Shown: one piece after another, positions 17,921 to 28,777 of the stretch
Layout of the letters: every line of letters begins with the position of its first letter
Numbering within the stretch: position 1 is the stretch's first letter
Assembly: GCA_000953695.1 (NCBI GenBank)
Contig: LN554847.1
Coordinates: forward strand, 499,801-563,800
Length of the DNA: 64,000 bases
Direction of reading: 5' to 3'
Origin: Aliivibrio wodanis
GTDB lineage: Bacteria; Pseudomonadota; Gammaproteobacteria; Enterobacterales; Vibrionaceae
Notes under the pieces: model-generated
Seen by the model: the letters and a program-made list of their open reading frames with translations, nothing else
Told to the model about the DNA's origin: nothing
Databases searched by the model: none
Translations under genes and position numbers: made by a program

Positions 17921-19783
17921 ATGAAGTTTCGACATAAGGTTATTGCTGCATTTTCTGTGGTCATGACATGTACTCTGGGAATGTTAAGTATGCTTCAATA
18001 TTTGAATATGAAGCAAGAAGTTGAACAGCAGGTTAATTCAAGTATTTTAGAAGTTGTCGATGGTGTACGTAGCACCGTGAGTGCCGAGTTGGCAGGAAAG
18101 GTGATGTTGGCAGATTATGTTACTGGCTTAATTGACACTAATGATAGTTCGGAAGAAATTACCTCAATACTGAGTCAACCCGAACTGAAACAGCTGTTTC
18201 TTTTAGTTGGTATAGGGTTTGAAGATGGGAGTTTTTTAGGTAATGACCCTTCTTGGAGACCAACAGATTATGATCCAAGGGCGAGAGGGTGGTATATAGA
18301 CTCAAAGCAATTAAGAAAAACATTTATTACAGCCCCTTATGAAGATGCCGCAACAAAAGATATCCTTATATCTATTGCTACTACTGTCGAAGAAAACGGC
18401 CAATTTAAAGGCTCTTTATTTTTTGATTTAAGTTTAGGTGTATTAGCTGATTTAGTTAATCAAGTTGAGTTGTTTGATGCTGGCTACCTTTTTATTGTTG
18501 ATCAAGATGGTACTGTAATTGCGCATCCAGAGAGCAAATATAATGGTAAATTATATAATGAGTTCTTACCTAATGTACAGTTGCAATCGGGCACACAAAC
18601 AATAGAGATGAATGATTCACCATATAATGTAACCTTTACAGCAATTGATGGCCAAACATGGTCTATCGGAGTTGTATTAAACGAAGAGAAAATTTTTGAG
18701 AGTGTTGTTGAGTTAAGAGATACTTCATTATTATATTCAGCGTTAGCCGTCATTATAGCGATCATATTAATGCTGATTTTTATATCGAAATTGATACAAC
18801 CGGTGCAAGTTCTTAATGAGGCGATTGATAATGTTGCTTCAGGAGAAGCGGATTTAACTCAACGTTTAGATATAAATATCGATGCTGAATTTGCTCCTTT
18901 AGCTCGTGGTTTTAATCAATTTATCGAGAACTTACAGAATCAAGTAACTGAAACTAAAAACCTAAGTCAGCAGTTAATTCAGGGAACACATCAAATATCA
19001 TCAGGAGCACAAGAGTCTGCTAATGCAATGAATACGCAAATGATGGAGTTAGAGCAATTAGCAACAGCAATGAATGAAATGGCAGCGACGTCAGTTGATG
19101 TTGCAGGTAACGTCCAAAGTGCGGCTGAATATGCTAAACAAGCGGATGATGCAACTGAAAATGGAATGAATGTCGTACGTGAAACAACAGATGAAATTGG
19201 TGAATTATCTAGTAATATTGATCAGGCTGTGCATGAAGTTGAATCATTAGAGAAAGCTACGGATGGAATAGGGACTATTTTACGTGTTATTAATGATATA
19301 GCTGAACAAACGAACTTATTAGCATTAAATGCTGCGATCGAATCAGCACGAGCTGGTGAAGCAGGACGTGGGTTTGCGGTTGTTGCTGATGAAGTAAGAA
19401 CATTAGCGCAGCGAACTCAGCAATCAACAACAGAAATAGCAAGTATGATTGAGCAGTTACAATCTGGAGCCTCGCGTGTATCTAGCTCAATGTCAAGTAG
19501 CCAGCAACGTGCAGAATCAACGGTAGCAAAAGCACAGCAAACGGCAGAAGCTCTATCTCAGATTAGAGAAACGATACAGCAAATTAATGATATGAATATT
19601 CATATAGCTTCCGCAGCAGAAGAGCAAAGTCATGTAGCGGAAGAGATAAATGGTCAAACGGTAAATATTAAAGACTTATCAATATTGGTTCATAAGGCTG
19701 CGCAGGGGGCAGGGGTAGCAATTAATGAGCAAGTCAGTTTAGTTGAAAGCCAAGAAAGGATAATGAACAAATTTACGGTGTAA
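17921..19783 (+). CDS. methyl-accepting chemotaxis protein with dCache amino-acid sensor (copy 1)
   Basis: The protein has 620 residues: a membrane segment (about 7-28), a periplasmic dCache domain (about 35-270), a second membrane segment (about 272-292), HAMP (about 293-345) and the conserved signalling domain ([20 protein letters not shown]). The sensor carries the spacing Y-x4-R-x-W-Y (YDPRARGWY), a later APYEDA and the aspartate of FFDLSLG, which fit the published dCache amino-acid signature. It is very similar in all parts to the next gene, a tandem duplicate. An amino acid or similar ligand is predicted. Confidence 0.93.
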   Translation: MKFRHKVIAAFSVVMTCTLGMLSMLQYLNMKQEVEQQVNSSILEVVDGVRSTVSAELAGKVMLADYVTGLIDTNDSSEEITSILSQPELKQLFLLVGIGFEDGSFLGNDPSWRPTDYDPRARGWYIDSKQLRKTFITAPYEDAATKDILISIATTVEENGQFKGSLFFDLSLGVLADLVNQVELFDAGYLFIVDQDGTVIAHPESKYNGKLYNEFLPNVQLQSGTQTIEMNDSPYNVTFTAIDGQTWSIGVVLNEEKIFESVVELRDTSLLYSALAVIIAIILMLIFISKLIQPVQVLNEAIDNVASGEADLTQRLDINIDAEFAPLARGFNQFIENLQNQVTETKNLSQQLIQGTHQISSGAQESANAMNTQMMELEQLATAMNEMAATSVDVAGNVQSAAEYAKQADDATENGMNVVRETTDEIGELSSNIDQAVHEVESLEKATDGIGTILRVINDIAEQTNLLALNAAIESARAGEAGRGFAVVADEVRTLAQRTQQSTTEIASMIEQLQSGASRVSSSMSSSQQRAESTVAKAQQTAEALSQIRETIQQINDMNIHIASAAEEQSHVAEEINGQTVNIKDLSILVHKAAQGAGVAINEQVSLVESQERIMNKFTV

Positions 19784-19835
19784 GTGCTTAATTAATTTAT
19801 TAAATTAAGTAAAGCTTCCCTAAATAAATAGAATA

Positions 19836-19873
19836 AAAGCAGCCACTAATTACCAAAGAGTGGCTGTTTTTTA
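19836..19873 (+). terminator. terminator between the tandem MCP genes
   Basis: CAGCCACT and AGTGGCTG pair around an 11-base loop, followed by six T residues. The two receptors are therefore separate transcription units. Confidence 0.85.
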
Positions 19874-19985
19874 TTATAAATGAGATCGTGATTACAAAAC
19901 GATTAATGTTATCTTTATTATTAAATTGTAGATGTTATTTTTTTGTGTCTAAGTAAAGGGTTCTTATGACAAATGGAGAGTGTCT

Positions 19986-21851
19986 ATGAAGTTTCGACAC
20001 AAAATAATTACAGTATTTTCAATCATTTTGCTATGTACATTATCAATATTGAGTATTGTTCAATACTTAACCATGAAAAAAGAAGTGGAGCAACAAGTTG
20101 AGTTAAGCATTTTAGAGGTAGTCGATGGAGTCAGAAATACCGTGACAGCAGAGCTGTCAGGTAAAATTAAATTGGCAGAGTATGCAACTGCAATGATTTC
20201 AGAAGATACCACACCAAGCTCAATTAAAATGGTATTGCAGCAGCAACAAATAAAAGACTCCTTTATTCTTGCCGGTATTGGTTTTGAAGATGGGCGTGAT
20301 TTTATCAGTAATGATCCTTCTTGGAACCCTGTAGGTTACGATCCAAGAACGCGTAGTTGGTATAAAGCGGCTAAGCAAGAAAGAAAAACTATTATTACAG
20401 CTCCTTATGAAGATGCAGCAACTAAACAGATATTGATCTCTATTGGTACAGAGGTTAAAGAAAATGGTCGTTTCAACGGAGCTATATTTTTTGATTTAAG
20501 TCTTGGAGGCCTTGCGGATTTGGTAAACCAAGTCGAACTGTTTGGTGCTGGTTATCTATTTATTGTGGATCAAGATGGAACGGTTATTGCTCACCCAAAT
20601 AGTGATTATAACGGTAAGTCATTTAATGAATTTTTGCCTCAGGTTAATCAAAACTCAAGTATGCAAACCATTGATTTAGATGGTTCACCACACACAGTTA
20701 ACTTTACAGATATACAAGGTCAAACTTGGTCTGTTGGTGTGGTATTAGATCAAAATAAAGTGTTTGAGCAGATTAATGAACTGCGTACGAGCTCAATCTT
20801 CTATTCAATAATTGCCATTGTTATTGCGATTATTATCATGTCAGTAGTCCTTTCTCGCTTAATAAAGCCAGTACAAACTCTTAATGAGGCGATTAATAAT
20901 GTTGCTTCAGGTGAAGCCGATTTAACTCAGCGTTTAGATACTAAAATAGACCCAGAGTTTGCGCCATTAGCGCGTGGTTTTAACCAATTTATTGAAAACT
21001 TGCAAAATCAAGTTACTGAGACAAAAGCATTAAGTCATCAATTATTAAGTGGCACACAAGATATCTCATCTGGTGCGCAAAGCTCAGTAAATGCGATGAA
21101 TACACAAATGATGGAACTTGAACAGTTAGCGACGGCAATGAATCAAATGGCTGCGACTTCTGTCGATGTTGCTAATAACGTTCAACAAGCGGCGGAGTTT
21201 GCAAAGCAAGCGGATAATGCAACTGAAAATGGTATGACAGTAGTTACTCAATCGACGAGTGAGATCACTGAGCTTTCGAATGATATAGATAAAGCTGTTA
21301 CTGAAGTTGAATCGCTAGAGAAAGCAACGGATGGAATAGGAACCATACTGCGTGTAATTAATGATATTGCAGAGCAAACCAACTTATTGGCGTTGAATGC
21401 TGCGATAGAGTCAGCACGAGCAGGAGAAGCTGGCCGAGGTTTTGCTGTTGTTGCTGATGAAGTAAGAACATTAGCGCAACGTACTCAGCAATCAACCACT
21501 GAAATCGCAACCATGATTGAACAATTGCAATCAGGCGCGTCGAGAGTCTCATCTGCCATGTCAAGCAGCCAACAACGTGCTGAATCAACGGTGACTAAAG
21601 CACAGCAAACGGCCGATGCGCTGGCTCAAATTCGTGAGACAATACAGCAAATTAATGATATGAATATTCACATAGCTTCCGCAGCGGAAGAGCAAAGCCA
21701 TGTAGCTGAAGAGATAAATGGTAAGACGGTAAATATTAAAGATTTATCGACCCAAGTTCATGAAATGGCACATGGGGCTGGTGTGGCGATCAATCAACAA
21801 GTAGAGCTTGTGGAGAGCCAAGAAAGGATCATGAATAAGTTTACCGTGTAA
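19986..21851 (+). CDS. methyl-accepting chemotaxis protein with dCache amino-acid sensor (copy 2)
   Basis: The protein has 621 residues from the ATG at 19986, which has GGAGAG five bases upstream and starts MKFRHK like its neighbour; an upstream GTG at 19980 is less likely. The layout equals copy 1: membrane segment, dCache sensor, membrane segment, HAMP and signalling domain. The sensor has [15 protein letters not shown] and FFDLSLG, again the amino-acid signature. Differences are concentrated in the sensor's first half (about residues 60-110), so the copies may differ in ligand range. An amino-acid ABC importer follows on the other strand. Confidence 0.93.
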   Translation: MKFRHKIITVFSIILLCTLSILSIVQYLTMKKEVEQQVELSILEVVDGVRNTVTAELSGKIKLAEYATAMISEDTTPSSIKMVLQQQQIKDSFILAGIGFEDGRDFISNDPSWNPVGYDPRTRSWYKAAKQERKTIITAPYEDAATKQILISIGTEVKENGRFNGAIFFDLSLGGLADLVNQVELFGAGYLFIVDQDGTVIAHPNSDYNGKSFNEFLPQVNQNSSMQTIDLDGSPHTVNFTDIQGQTWSVGVVLDQNKVFEQINELRTSSIFYSIIAIVIAIIIMSVVLSRLIKPVQTLNEAINNVASGEADLTQRLDTKIDPEFAPLARGFNQFIENLQNQVTETKALSHQLLSGTQDISSGAQSSVNAMNTQMMELEQLATAMNQMAATSVDVANNVQQAAEFAKQADNATENGMTVVTQSTSEITELSNDIDKAVTEVESLEKATDGIGTILRVINDIAEQTNLLALNAAIESARAGEAGRGFAVVADEVRTLAQRTQQSTTEIATMIEQLQSGASRVSSAMSSSQQRAESTVTKAQQTADALAQIRETIQQINDMNIHIASAAEEQSHVAEEINGKTVNIKDLSTQVHEMAHGAGVAINQQVELVESQERIMNKFTV

Positions 21852-21908
21852 TTACTACTTTCAGTATCAATAAAACTGATACCGTATTCAGACTAAATAT
21901 CCAAATAA

Positions 21909-21941
21909 TAAAAAAGCTCGGGAATAACCCTGAGCTTTTTT
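21909..21941. terminator. bidirectional terminator between MCP copy 2 and the ABC importer
   Basis: AAAAAGCTCGGG and CCCTGAGCTTTTTT form a long stem with one mismatch, A-rich before and T-rich after, between converging genes. Confidence 0.85.
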
Positions 21942-21999
21942 ATGTCTGTCGTATGGTGTGAGGGTTACAAGCTTATTTGTATTGGTCTAACCAAATATA

Positions 22000-22875
22000 T
22001 TATTTATTTACTACGTTATCTCTTTCCCAATAAGCAAAAAGACGAGACAAGCCAAAACACAAAATAAAATAGCAAAGTGCCACAACAATCCAGATTTCAA
22101 ATATCATACCACTTGAGTTTGCAATCTCAGTACCGACAAAGGTGAGCTCTTGTATAGAGATAAGTGAAATAATGGAAGAGTCTTTAACTAAAGAAATACA
22201 CTGCCCAGCTAAAGAAGGGATAATCACTTTAAATACCTGAGGGGCAATAATATAGCGATAGCGATCCCAGGTTGATAATCCTAAGCTTCTTGCTGCTTCA
22301 TGTTGCCCTTGAGGAATTGCATCTAAACCAGAACGAACAACTTCACCAATATACGCCGCTGAAATCATACCGATACAAAGTACCCCTGCAATTAAGTTTT
22401 CCCATAAATTGGCAGAACCAAATAGAAAAGACTGTACGGCATTAATGTCGCCATTGTGCTCTCGAAGTAGTGACTCAAGACCGAATAGGGGAACGAGTTG
22501 ATTCGCAATGAAAAAGTAGAAGATAAAAATAAACACTAACGGCGGAATATTGCGAATAAGTTGAATATAGCTATTTGATATCGCTCGAATAACAGCCAGT
22601 GGTGAGCGACGACCCAAGCCAAGTAGAACACCAAACACGAGAGCAAAGAGCATTCCCCAAAATGTTAATCGTAATGTTGAAAATACCCCATCAAAAAAAT
22701 ACGGTAATGAACCATCTGATTTACGAGTGAATAATAGCTCAAGAGCACGAGACCACTGCCAATGATAAGCAAGGCTACCGCTCTCTTTTACCCATAACCA
22801 AAGAACAAAACTGGCAATAATAGCCAGTAATGTCCAATCTAATCGATTTAATCTTAAAGAAACTTTTTGCTGCAT
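22000..22875 (-). CDS. amino-acid ABC transporter permease (second)
   Basis: From the ATG at 22875 the protein has about 291 residues; an in-frame TTG at 22905 would overlap the binding-protein gene by 25 bases and is less likely. It has several membrane segments and the polar-amino-acid permease family signature, including the cytoplasmic EAA loop (GQHEAARSLGLSTWDRYRYI). It is the last gene of the four-gene importer on the minus strand and would pair with the first permease to form the membrane channel. Only five bases separate it from the preceding stop. Confidence 0.9.
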   Translation of the reverse strand: MQQKVSLRLNRLDWTLLAIIASFVLWLWVKESGSLAYHWQWSRALELLFTRKSDGSLPYFFDGVFSTLRLTFWGMLFALVFGVLLGLGRRSPLAVIRAISNSYIQLIRNIPPLVFIFIFYFFIANQLVPLFGLESLLREHNGDINAVQSFLFGSANLWENLIAGVLCIGMISAAYIGEVVRSGLDAIPQGQHEAARSLGLSTWDRYRYIIAPQVFKVIIPSLAGQCISLVKDSSIISLISIQELTFVGTEIANSSGMIFEIWIVVALCYFILCFGLSRLFAYWERDNVVNK

Positions 22876-22880
22876 AGTGC

Positions 22881-23690
22881 TTAGTTCGCTGTTTGTGATT
22901 GCCAATCTAGGCTAGTAAACCAATAATCATAACGCTCTTTTAGCCAGCCATCTTCAGTACGAGCTTTTATCCACTCATCAAAGTAGGCTTTTTTATCTTC
23001 TTCACCAAGACGTACTGCAAAGGCTTCGTTGCCTTGAGATAGGCGTTCTTCAAACGGTAAATATAAGATATCAGAGTATTTGATGCTGTCGAATTCAGGT
23101 TTTGGTGTAGAAGCAGCAACTGCGTGAGCATTACCGTTTAATACTTCTTGGAATGCTTGTGCATCATCATCAAACTGAAGAACTTTTGCTTTTGGAAAGT
23201 GCTCTTTAATTGCAGCAACAGTTACTGAGCCACGACGAGCGGCAAATTTTACACGACGAGAATTAAATTGTTCGTGAGTAAAGCCTTCCGTCATCTTCTT
23301 ATTGGCGGCAACTTGAACGCCAGAATGAGAATAAGGAATAGTGAATAGAACACTTTTAGATCGTTCATCAGTAATTGTTAAGCCACCGATGATTACATCA
23401 AATTTACCAGAGATAAGAGATGGAATAATGCCATCCCAAGCCGTTGGAATAAATTCAATGTTTAAACCAGAATCTTTGGCTAAACGCTTAGCGACATCAA
23501 CTTCAAAACCAATAAGGTCACCTTGTTTATTTCTCATTGCCCAAGGAACAAAAGTGCTTAAACCGACTTTAAGCGAGCCTCGGTCTTTAATTTTAGCAAC
23601 ATTTGGAGTGCTATCTGATGAGGGTGCTGAAAATACTGAGCTACTAAACAGTAAACTCAGGCTAAGAAATGACAGTAGTAATTGCTTCAT
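22881..23690 (-). CDS. amino-acid ABC transporter periplasmic binding protein
   Basis: The protein has 269 residues with a signal peptide (cleavage after about SVFSA, residue 22) and a type-2 binding fold. The strand LKVGLSTFVPWAMRNKQGDL, then GFEVDVAKRLA, FDVIIGGLTITDERSKSV and the later ARRGSVTV resemble family-3 polar-amino-acid binders, including the aspartate and arginine positions that hold the amino-acid group. The ligand itself is not evident. It sits between the two permease genes in an operon and has a ribosome site (GGGAG). Confidence 0.9.
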   Translation of the reverse strand: MKQLLLSFLSLSLLFSSSVFSAPSSDSTPNVAKIKDRGSLKVGLSTFVPWAMRNKQGDLIGFEVDVAKRLAKDSGLNIEFIPTAWDGIIPSLISGKFDVIIGGLTITDERSKSVLFTIPYSHSGVQVAANKKMTEGFTHEQFNSRRVKFAARRGSVTVAAIKEHFPKAKVLQFDDDAQAFQEVLNGNAHAVAASTPKPEFDSIKYSDILYLPFEERLSQGNEAFAVRLGEEDKKAYFDEWIKARTEDGWLKERYDYWFTSLDWQSQTAN

Positions 23691-23705
23691 GCGTATGTTT
23701 CTCCC

Positions 23706-24500
23706 TTAATGTGCATTATGCATTCGATGTTCTAACCAAGCGGATAGCCCAGAAAGTGTTAATGTGATAATTAAATAAATGGCAGCGACGCTGAACCAAA
23801 TCTCAAATGGCATCGCCGTCTCTGAGACAATATTTCGGCCTTCAGTGGTTAAATCAAAAATGGCCATCACACTGACTATAGAAGAGTTTTTAATTAAAGA
23901 TACTAATTCATTAGTTAAAGAAGGCAGTGTATTTCTGATCACCTGAGGGAATACTACGTAGCGATAACTATTGAATGGCGATAAGCCTAAGGTTTTACAC
24001 GCTTCTAACTGGCCTTTGGGTAAATTGACTAGACCAGAGCGTAAGATCTCAGCGGTATATGCCCCTTGAAATAAGGCGAGTGCAAGAATTGCCGTAGTCG
24101 TTCTCTCTAATCCTAAAAAAGGACCAAATACAAAATACAATAAGTAGATTTGCACTAATAGTGGGGTGTTTCTTATTACTTCAATATAAAAAGTAGCAAT
24201 ACTTCGCCCGACAATAGAATCAGACAGACGTAGCAGCGCAGTAATCAGAGCAATAAAGAGTGTAGCTACAGCACTCAGGGCTGAAATGTTTAGCGTAACG
24301 AGTAATCCCTCGATAAGTTCAGCAGGGAACCATTCGCCATCCTCATAGAAAAACAGATAATCAGGCACGCGGTCCCATTGCCATTGGTAGTTCATGGCTT
24401 GTGCGCCACTGTCTAATATCCAATACAAGGCTAAACCTAATAAAGATATTTGTAAGAGGGCTGAAAAAACAGGGGATAAAATGGCGGTTAAACGACGCAT
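23706..24500 (-). CDS. amino-acid ABC transporter permease (first)
   Basis: The protein has 264 residues with about five membrane segments and the EAA loop (GQLEACKTLGLSPFNSYRYV). It belongs to the same permease family as the other subunit but is only distantly similar, as usual for heteromeric importers. It starts four bases after the ATPase stop and lies 15 bases before the binding-protein gene, so the four genes form one operon. Confidence 0.9.
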   Translation of the reverse strand: MRRLTAILSPVFSALLQISLLGLALYWILDSGAQAMNYQWQWDRVPDYLFFYEDGEWFPAELIEGLLVTLNISALSAVATLFIALITALLRLSDSIVGRSIATFYIEVIRNTPLLVQIYLLYFVFGPFLGLERTTTAILALALFQGAYTAEILRSGLVNLPKGQLEACKTLGLSPFNSYRYVVFPQVIRNTLPSLTNELVSLIKNSSIVSVMAIFDLTTEGRNIVSETAMPFEIWFSVAAIYLIITLTLSGLSAWLEHRMHNAH

Positions 24501-24504
24501 AATA

Positions 24505-25251
24505 TTAATAGTTTAAAATCTGATTTAAGAAATGTTGAGTACGTTGATGTTGTGGATTATCAAAAAATGCGAGAGGCTCTGCGATCTCCACAATTTCCCC
24601 CTCATCCATAAAGACCACTCTATCGGCCACTTTTTTTGCAAACCCCATTTCATGAGTTACACATACCATCGTCATGCCGTCTTTAGCAAGATCCGACATT
24701 ACATCTAATACTTCACTGATCATTTCAGGATCAAGAGCAGATGTGGGTTCATCGAATAATAAAACTTGAGGTTCCATACAGAGTGAACGAGCAATAGCGA
24801 CACGTTGCTGTTGCCCACCAGAGAGTTGAGAGGGGTACTTATTTACTTGTTCTGCTATGTTGACTCGTTGTAAATAAGTTAGCGCTCGTTGTGTAGCTTC
24901 TTGTTTTGACAGTTTTAAAGTTTTGATTGGTGCAAGGGTTAGGTTTTCTAATACCGTTAAGTGCGGAAATAAATTGAAATGTTGGAAAACCATCCCCACT
25001 TGGCCCTTCATCAATTGTTTAGAAGAGAGAGGTTGATTAAAGAGAGTCAGAGTACCATTTTGAATTGATTCTAGCGCATTAATGCACCGGATTAAGGTAG
25101 ATTTACCAGAACCTGATGGGCCACAAATCACCACTTTTTCACCTTCGTGAATCGTGAGGTTGATGTTTTTTAATGCGTGAAATTGACCGTAGTATTTATC
25201 AACAGTTTCAAAGCTAATGATATTGGGTCTCTTTGTATTATTATTAGTCAC
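24505..25251 (-). CDS. amino-acid ABC transporter ATPase (GlnQ-type)
   Basis: The protein has 248 residues and the complete ATPase motifs: Walker A ([13 protein letters not shown]), Q-loop ([12 protein letters not shown]), signature ([15 protein letters not shown]), Walker B ([13 protein letters not shown]) and the H-loop ([10 protein letters not shown]). It is the first gene of the four-gene polar amino-acid importer and powers uptake at the inner membrane. The nearby amino-acid-type chemoreceptors suggest that the cell both senses and imports the same class of compound. Confidence 0.94.
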   Translation of the reverse strand: MTNNNTKRPNIISFETVDKYYGQFHALKNINLTIHEGEKVVICGPSGSGKSTLIRCINALESIQNGTLTLFNQPLSSKQLMKGQVGMVFQHFNLFPHLTVLENLTLAPIKTLKLSKQEATQRALTYLQRVNIAEQVNKYPSQLSGGQQQRVAIARSLCMEPQVLLFDEPTSALDPEMISEVLDVMSDLAKDGMTMVCVTHEMGFAKKVADRVVFMDEGEIVEIAEPLAFFDNPQHQRTQHFLNQILNY

Positions 25252-25456
25252 AATTCATCCTGGCACTTAGTTACTAAACTTACTGTAACATATTCATAAA
25301 GCTAGAAAAGTGATAATTCAGTAGTTGATTTATTTTTAACCAAAATTAGTGCTTATGTGTGGTTAAGGTCAAATATAGGGTGAGATAGAATTTATATTAA
25401 ATTAACCATTGCACAACAGTTAAAGACACGTTACGTTAACAGTATGGAGAATAAAG

Positions 25457-25489
25457 ATGCAGTATATAAACAATAAACTGCATAAATAA
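25457..25489 (+). CDS. possible short upstream ORF before aroG
   Basis: A ten-codon frame (MQYINNKLHK) starts at 25457 with GGAG eight bases upstream and ends 14 bases before the aroG start. The spacing could couple the two or act as a leader, but a single tyrosine gives no clear attenuation logic. This is a weak call. Confidence 0.25.
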   Translation: MQYINNKLHK

Positions 25490-25503
25490 ATGGAAGAGAA
25501 GCA

Positions 25504-26556
25504 ATGTATCAAACTGATGATGTACGAATTAATAAAGTAAAAGAACTATTACCGCCTGTTGCTGTTTTAGAAAAATTTCCAGCGACTGAGGTTGCAGCGA
25601 AAACTGTGTTTCAGTCTCGTCAAGCTATCCACAATATTTTACAAGGTGACGATGATCGTCTTCTTGTTATTATCGGTCCATGTTCAATTCACGACACCGA
25701 GGCGGCGTTAGAGTACGGCGCTAAACTGAATACATTACGTAATGAGTTGGGTGATCGTCTTGAAGTTGTTATGCGTGTGTACTTTGAAAAACCACGTACT
25801 ACCGTTGGTTGGAAAGGCTTAATTAATGACCCGTACATGGATGACTCATTTAAGTTAAATGATGGCCTTCGCATGGGTCGTAAACTGCTTCTTGATCTTA
25901 CTGACATGGGGCTACCAACGGCGGGTGAATTTTTAGATATGATCACTCCGCAATACATGGGTGATTTAATCAGTTGGGGTGCGATTGGTGCACGTACAAC
26001 TGAATCACAAGTTCACCGTGAATTGTCTTCAGGTCTGTCTTGTCCTGTAGGGTTTAAGAACGGAACCGATGGCAACATTAAGATCGCAACCGATGCGATT
26101 CGTTCGGCAGGTTCATCTCATCACTTTTTATCTGTGACTAAATATGGTCACTCTGCGATCATTGAGACAGCAGGCAACCCTGATTGTCATATCATTCTTC
26201 GTGGTGGTAAAGAGCCAAACTACAGCGCTGAGCACGTTAAGCCAGTGAAAGAGCAGCTTGCCGCTTCTGGATTACCAGAAAAAGTAATGATCGATTTTAG
26301 CCACGCAAACAGCTCAAAAGACTTTAAGCGTCAGATGGTAGTTTCTGATGACGTGTGTGCTCAAATTGCAGGTGGTGAAGACGCGGTGTTTGGTGTGATG
26401 ATTGAAAGTCACCTAGTCGAAGGTCGTCAAGATCTTGTGAATGGCAAAGTGGAAACTTATGGTCAGTCTATCACGGACGCTTGTATTGGTTGGGATGATA
26501 CTGAAATCGTACTTCGCCAATTGGCAGATGCAGTGAGCGCTCGTCGTAACCGATAA
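25504..26556 (+). CDS. aroG: 3-deoxy-7-phosphoheptulonate synthase (AroG-type)
   Basis: The protein has 350 residues and condenses phosphoenolpyruvate and erythrose-4-phosphate, the first step of aromatic amino-acid synthesis. It has the class I family motifs LLVIIGPCSIHD, RVYFEKPRTTVGWKGLINDP and DFSHANSSK; these carry the metal-binding cysteine and substrate-binding lysine and arginine. It is a lone gene with GGAAGAG before the ATG and a terminator after it. The N-terminal part, which binds the feedback inhibitor in the E. coli paralogues, is present, but the allosteric amino acid cannot be decided from the sequence. Confidence 0.95.
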   Translation: MYQTDDVRINKVKELLPPVAVLEKFPATEVAAKTVFQSRQAIHNILQGDDDRLLVIIGPCSIHDTEAALEYGAKLNTLRNELGDRLEVVMRVYFEKPRTTVGWKGLINDPYMDDSFKLNDGLRMGRKLLLDLTDMGLPTAGEFLDMITPQYMGDLISWGAIGARTTESQVHRELSSGLSCPVGFKNGTDGNIKIATDAIRSAGSSHHFLSVTKYGHSAIIETAGNPDCHIILRGGKEPNYSAEHVKPVKEQLAASGLPEKVMIDFSHANSSKDFKRQMVVSDDVCAQIAGGEDAVFGVMIESHLVEGRQDLVNGKVETYGQSITDACIGWDDTEIVLRQLADAVSARRNR

Positions 26557-26593
26557 TTAAATATGAACATATAGTCCATATAAGTTAGTTAAT

Positions 26594-26626
26594 AGCCAAT
26601 ACTTTCACGAGTATTGGTTTTTTTTG
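26594..26626 (+). terminator. terminator of aroG
   Basis: CCAATAC and GTATTGG pair around an 8-base loop, followed by eight T residues. Confidence 0.9.
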
Positions 26627-26702
26627 CATATTTTTGGTATGCTGTTCCTTAAATGATATGCTAGAATGTTTATATAATTGTTAATAAACTTGGTAATCGA
26701 AT

Positions 26703-28676
26703 ATGAAATGGCTCATCAATTTAAGTATCCGGAAAAAATTATTAATCAGCTTGTTATTAGCAGCTACAATACCAGTAGCTATTGTTACCACTTTTATTGT
26801 TAATACATTAAATACGCAGGCGTTAGATGAGTTTGTTGATACAAGTACCCGTGAAATGCGTCAAGTCGATAATGCAATGGGGCTTTATTTTGATGCCTTA
26901 GAAGATAACGTAAGAATGATGGCGACTTTGCCCTCTGTACATAAGGCTAATGAAATAATTACGTCTTATGTTAATAGCCCTGCCAAACGAATGTCACCAC
27001 GAGAAAATAACGCGATAGAAAAAGAAATTTTTGACGATTTTGATCGCATTGGTCAATCTCATTCTAACTATTCCTATGTTTATATGGGGACGATTGAAGG
27101 TGGTTATATTCAATGGCCTGCTGGTTCAAACCCTGCGAATTATGACCCTCGTCAGCGACCTTGGTTTCAAAAAGCACAGTCTTCAAAAGGCCAAGTGCAG
27201 CTAACAGATGCTTATTATTGGGCTGCAGATGATGCTGTAATTATTAGTACAGTGTTATCGACAAGCTCAACATTGGGTCGCGATAGTACTGTTGTTGCTG
27301 CTGATGTGTCTTTAAAAGGATTAACTAATCTAGTAAAAGACATTAAATTGGGTGAGTCTGGTTATCTCATGTTAGTTGAAAATACTGGGAATATATTAGT
27401 TGATTCAAAATACCCAGATAATAATTTTAAAAAGATTAATACATTAAATTCATCTTATCAAAAGTTGGCGGCGACTCAATCTGGTTTAGTTGAAATAGAA
27501 ATTGATGGTCAAGTATTTGAAGCTAATGTGTATGTTTCTGATAGGTTAGGTTGGAAATTTATTGGCTTAATTAGTAAAACTGAAGTAATGAGTCAAACTC
27601 AAAGTGTTATTACTACGATTTTGCTTATTGTTAGTGCGTTAATTGTATTTTTGATCTTTGGTGCTATGCATTTTGCAAATGTGATCAGTAAACCTTTAGT
27701 TAATGTTGCTGATAGTTTAAATGAGATTGCAACTGGTGAAGGGGATCTGACTAAAACACTCCATGTTCGCTCTCAAGATGAAACCGGTAAATTATCACAA
27801 TACTTTAATGAATTTTTAAGTTCAATCCGTACATTAGTCGTTCAAATATCAGACGCTGGTAAGGAAATGCAAGTTTCTTCTGAGCGAGCAATCTCAGTTT
27901 CTCAAGATATGTCAGATGTAGCCGAGAGACAAAACCAAGCAGTTGAAATGGTATCGACAGCATTTAATGAAATGGTGGCTACCGCGAATGAAGTTTCTCA
28001 TTCTTGTAGTGTGGCAGCAACCTCTGCTGAAGATGGCCAAAACCTAGTAACAGAAGGTCAAGAACGAATTAATAATGCAGTACAAAGTGTCGTTCGCTTA
28101 TCTGATATTATGCAAGATTCAGCAAAATCTATTGTTGAATTAGAGCAAGATAGTCAAGGTATTACCGACATTTTAAATGCGATCCGTGGTATTGCTGAAC
28201 AAACTAATTTACTGGCATTAAATGCAGCGATTGAAGCAGCACGAGCAGGTGAGCAAGGTCGAGGCTTTGCTGTTGTGGCGGATGAAGTTCGAGCATTAGC
28301 AAAACGTACATCTGATTCTACAGAAGAGATTAATGAGTTATTGCAACGTTTAGTTCAACGAACTCAAGGTGTCTCAGAGAAGATGAGTGACAGTTTACAT
28401 GCTTCACAACAAACGGTTGAAATTACTGAAGCGGTGAGTGAAAATTTTGTAGGAATTTCTCGTGCTGTAACTAATATTCATGACATGAACACTCAGATAG
28501 CAACTGCGGCAGAAGAGCAACATCAGGTTGCAGAAGATATTAATCGTCATATTCAGCAAATTCATAATGATGCGGCTATGGTCGATGATGTGTCACAACG
28601 AGCGAAAGAGAATTCAATAAAAATGGGTACTGTTGCCGGTGAGCTATCTTTATTAGTTTCTCAATTCAGAACTTAA
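26703..28676 (+). CDS. methyl-accepting chemotaxis protein with dCache sensor
   Basis: The protein has 657 residues: a membrane segment (about 11-33), a periplasmic dCache domain (about 35-295), a second membrane segment (about 297-320), HAMP (about 322-375) and the signalling tip ([20 protein letters not shown]). The sensor has YDPRQRPWF, so Y, R and W of the amino-acid motif are kept but the final tyrosine is phenylalanine. The ligand class is uncertain. It shares little with the tandem pair outside the signalling part. A heptamer repeat follows its stop. Confidence 0.92.
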   Translation: MKWLINLSIRKKLLISLLLAATIPVAIVTTFIVNTLNTQALDEFVDTSTREMRQVDNAMGLYFDALEDNVRMMATLPSVHKANEIITSYVNSPAKRMSPRENNAIEKEIFDDFDRIGQSHSNYSYVYMGTIEGGYIQWPAGSNPANYDPRQRPWFQKAQSSKGQVQLTDAYYWAADDAVIISTVLSTSSTLGRDSTVVAADVSLKGLTNLVKDIKLGESGYLMLVENTGNILVDSKYPDNNFKKINTLNSSYQKLAATQSGLVEIEIDGQVFEANVYVSDRLGWKFIGLISKTEVMSQTQSVITTILLIVSALIVFLIFGAMHFANVISKPLVNVADSLNEIATGEGDLTKTLHVRSQDETGKLSQYFNEFLSSIRTLVVQISDAGKEMQVSSERAISVSQDMSDVAERQNQAVEMVSTAFNEMVATANEVSHSCSVAATSAEDGQNLVTEGQERINNAVQSVVRLSDIMQDSAKSIVELEQDSQGITDILNAIRGIAEQTNLLALNAAIEAARAGEQGRGFAVVADEVRALAKRTSDSTEEINELLQRLVQRTQGVSEKMSDSLHASQQTVEITEAVSENFVGISRAVTNIHDMNTQIATAAEEQHQVAEDINRHIQQIHNDAAMVDDVSQRAKENSIKMGTVAGELSLLVSQFRT

Positions 28677-28686
28677 AAACTAACTT

Positions 28687-28746
28687 TTAATAGTTAATAG
28701 TTAATAGTTAATAGTTAATAGTTAATAGTTAATAGTTAATAGTTAA
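28687..28746. repeat. tandem 7-base repeat (TTAATAG), about 8.5 copies
   Basis: Sixty bases of perfect TTAATAG units lie between the MCP stop (28676) and a terminator. All units are identical. No coding frame is affected, so it cannot alter a protein by phase shift. Copy number would probably differ between strains. Confidence 0.97.
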
Positions 28747-28775
28747 AAAGGGCGATAAGATTATCGCCCTTTTAT
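28746..28775. terminator. bidirectional terminator between MCP and YbjD-like gene
   Basis: GGGCGATAA and TTATCGCCC form a stem with a 2-base spacer, flanked by A-rich and T-rich sequence, between converging genes. Confidence 0.88.
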
Positions 28776-28777
28776 TG

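Noticed and set aside
28687..28746. Tandem heptamers considered as a CRISPR array or origin iterons
   Set aside because: Units are contiguous with no spacers, too short for CRISPR, and there is no replication gene nearby.
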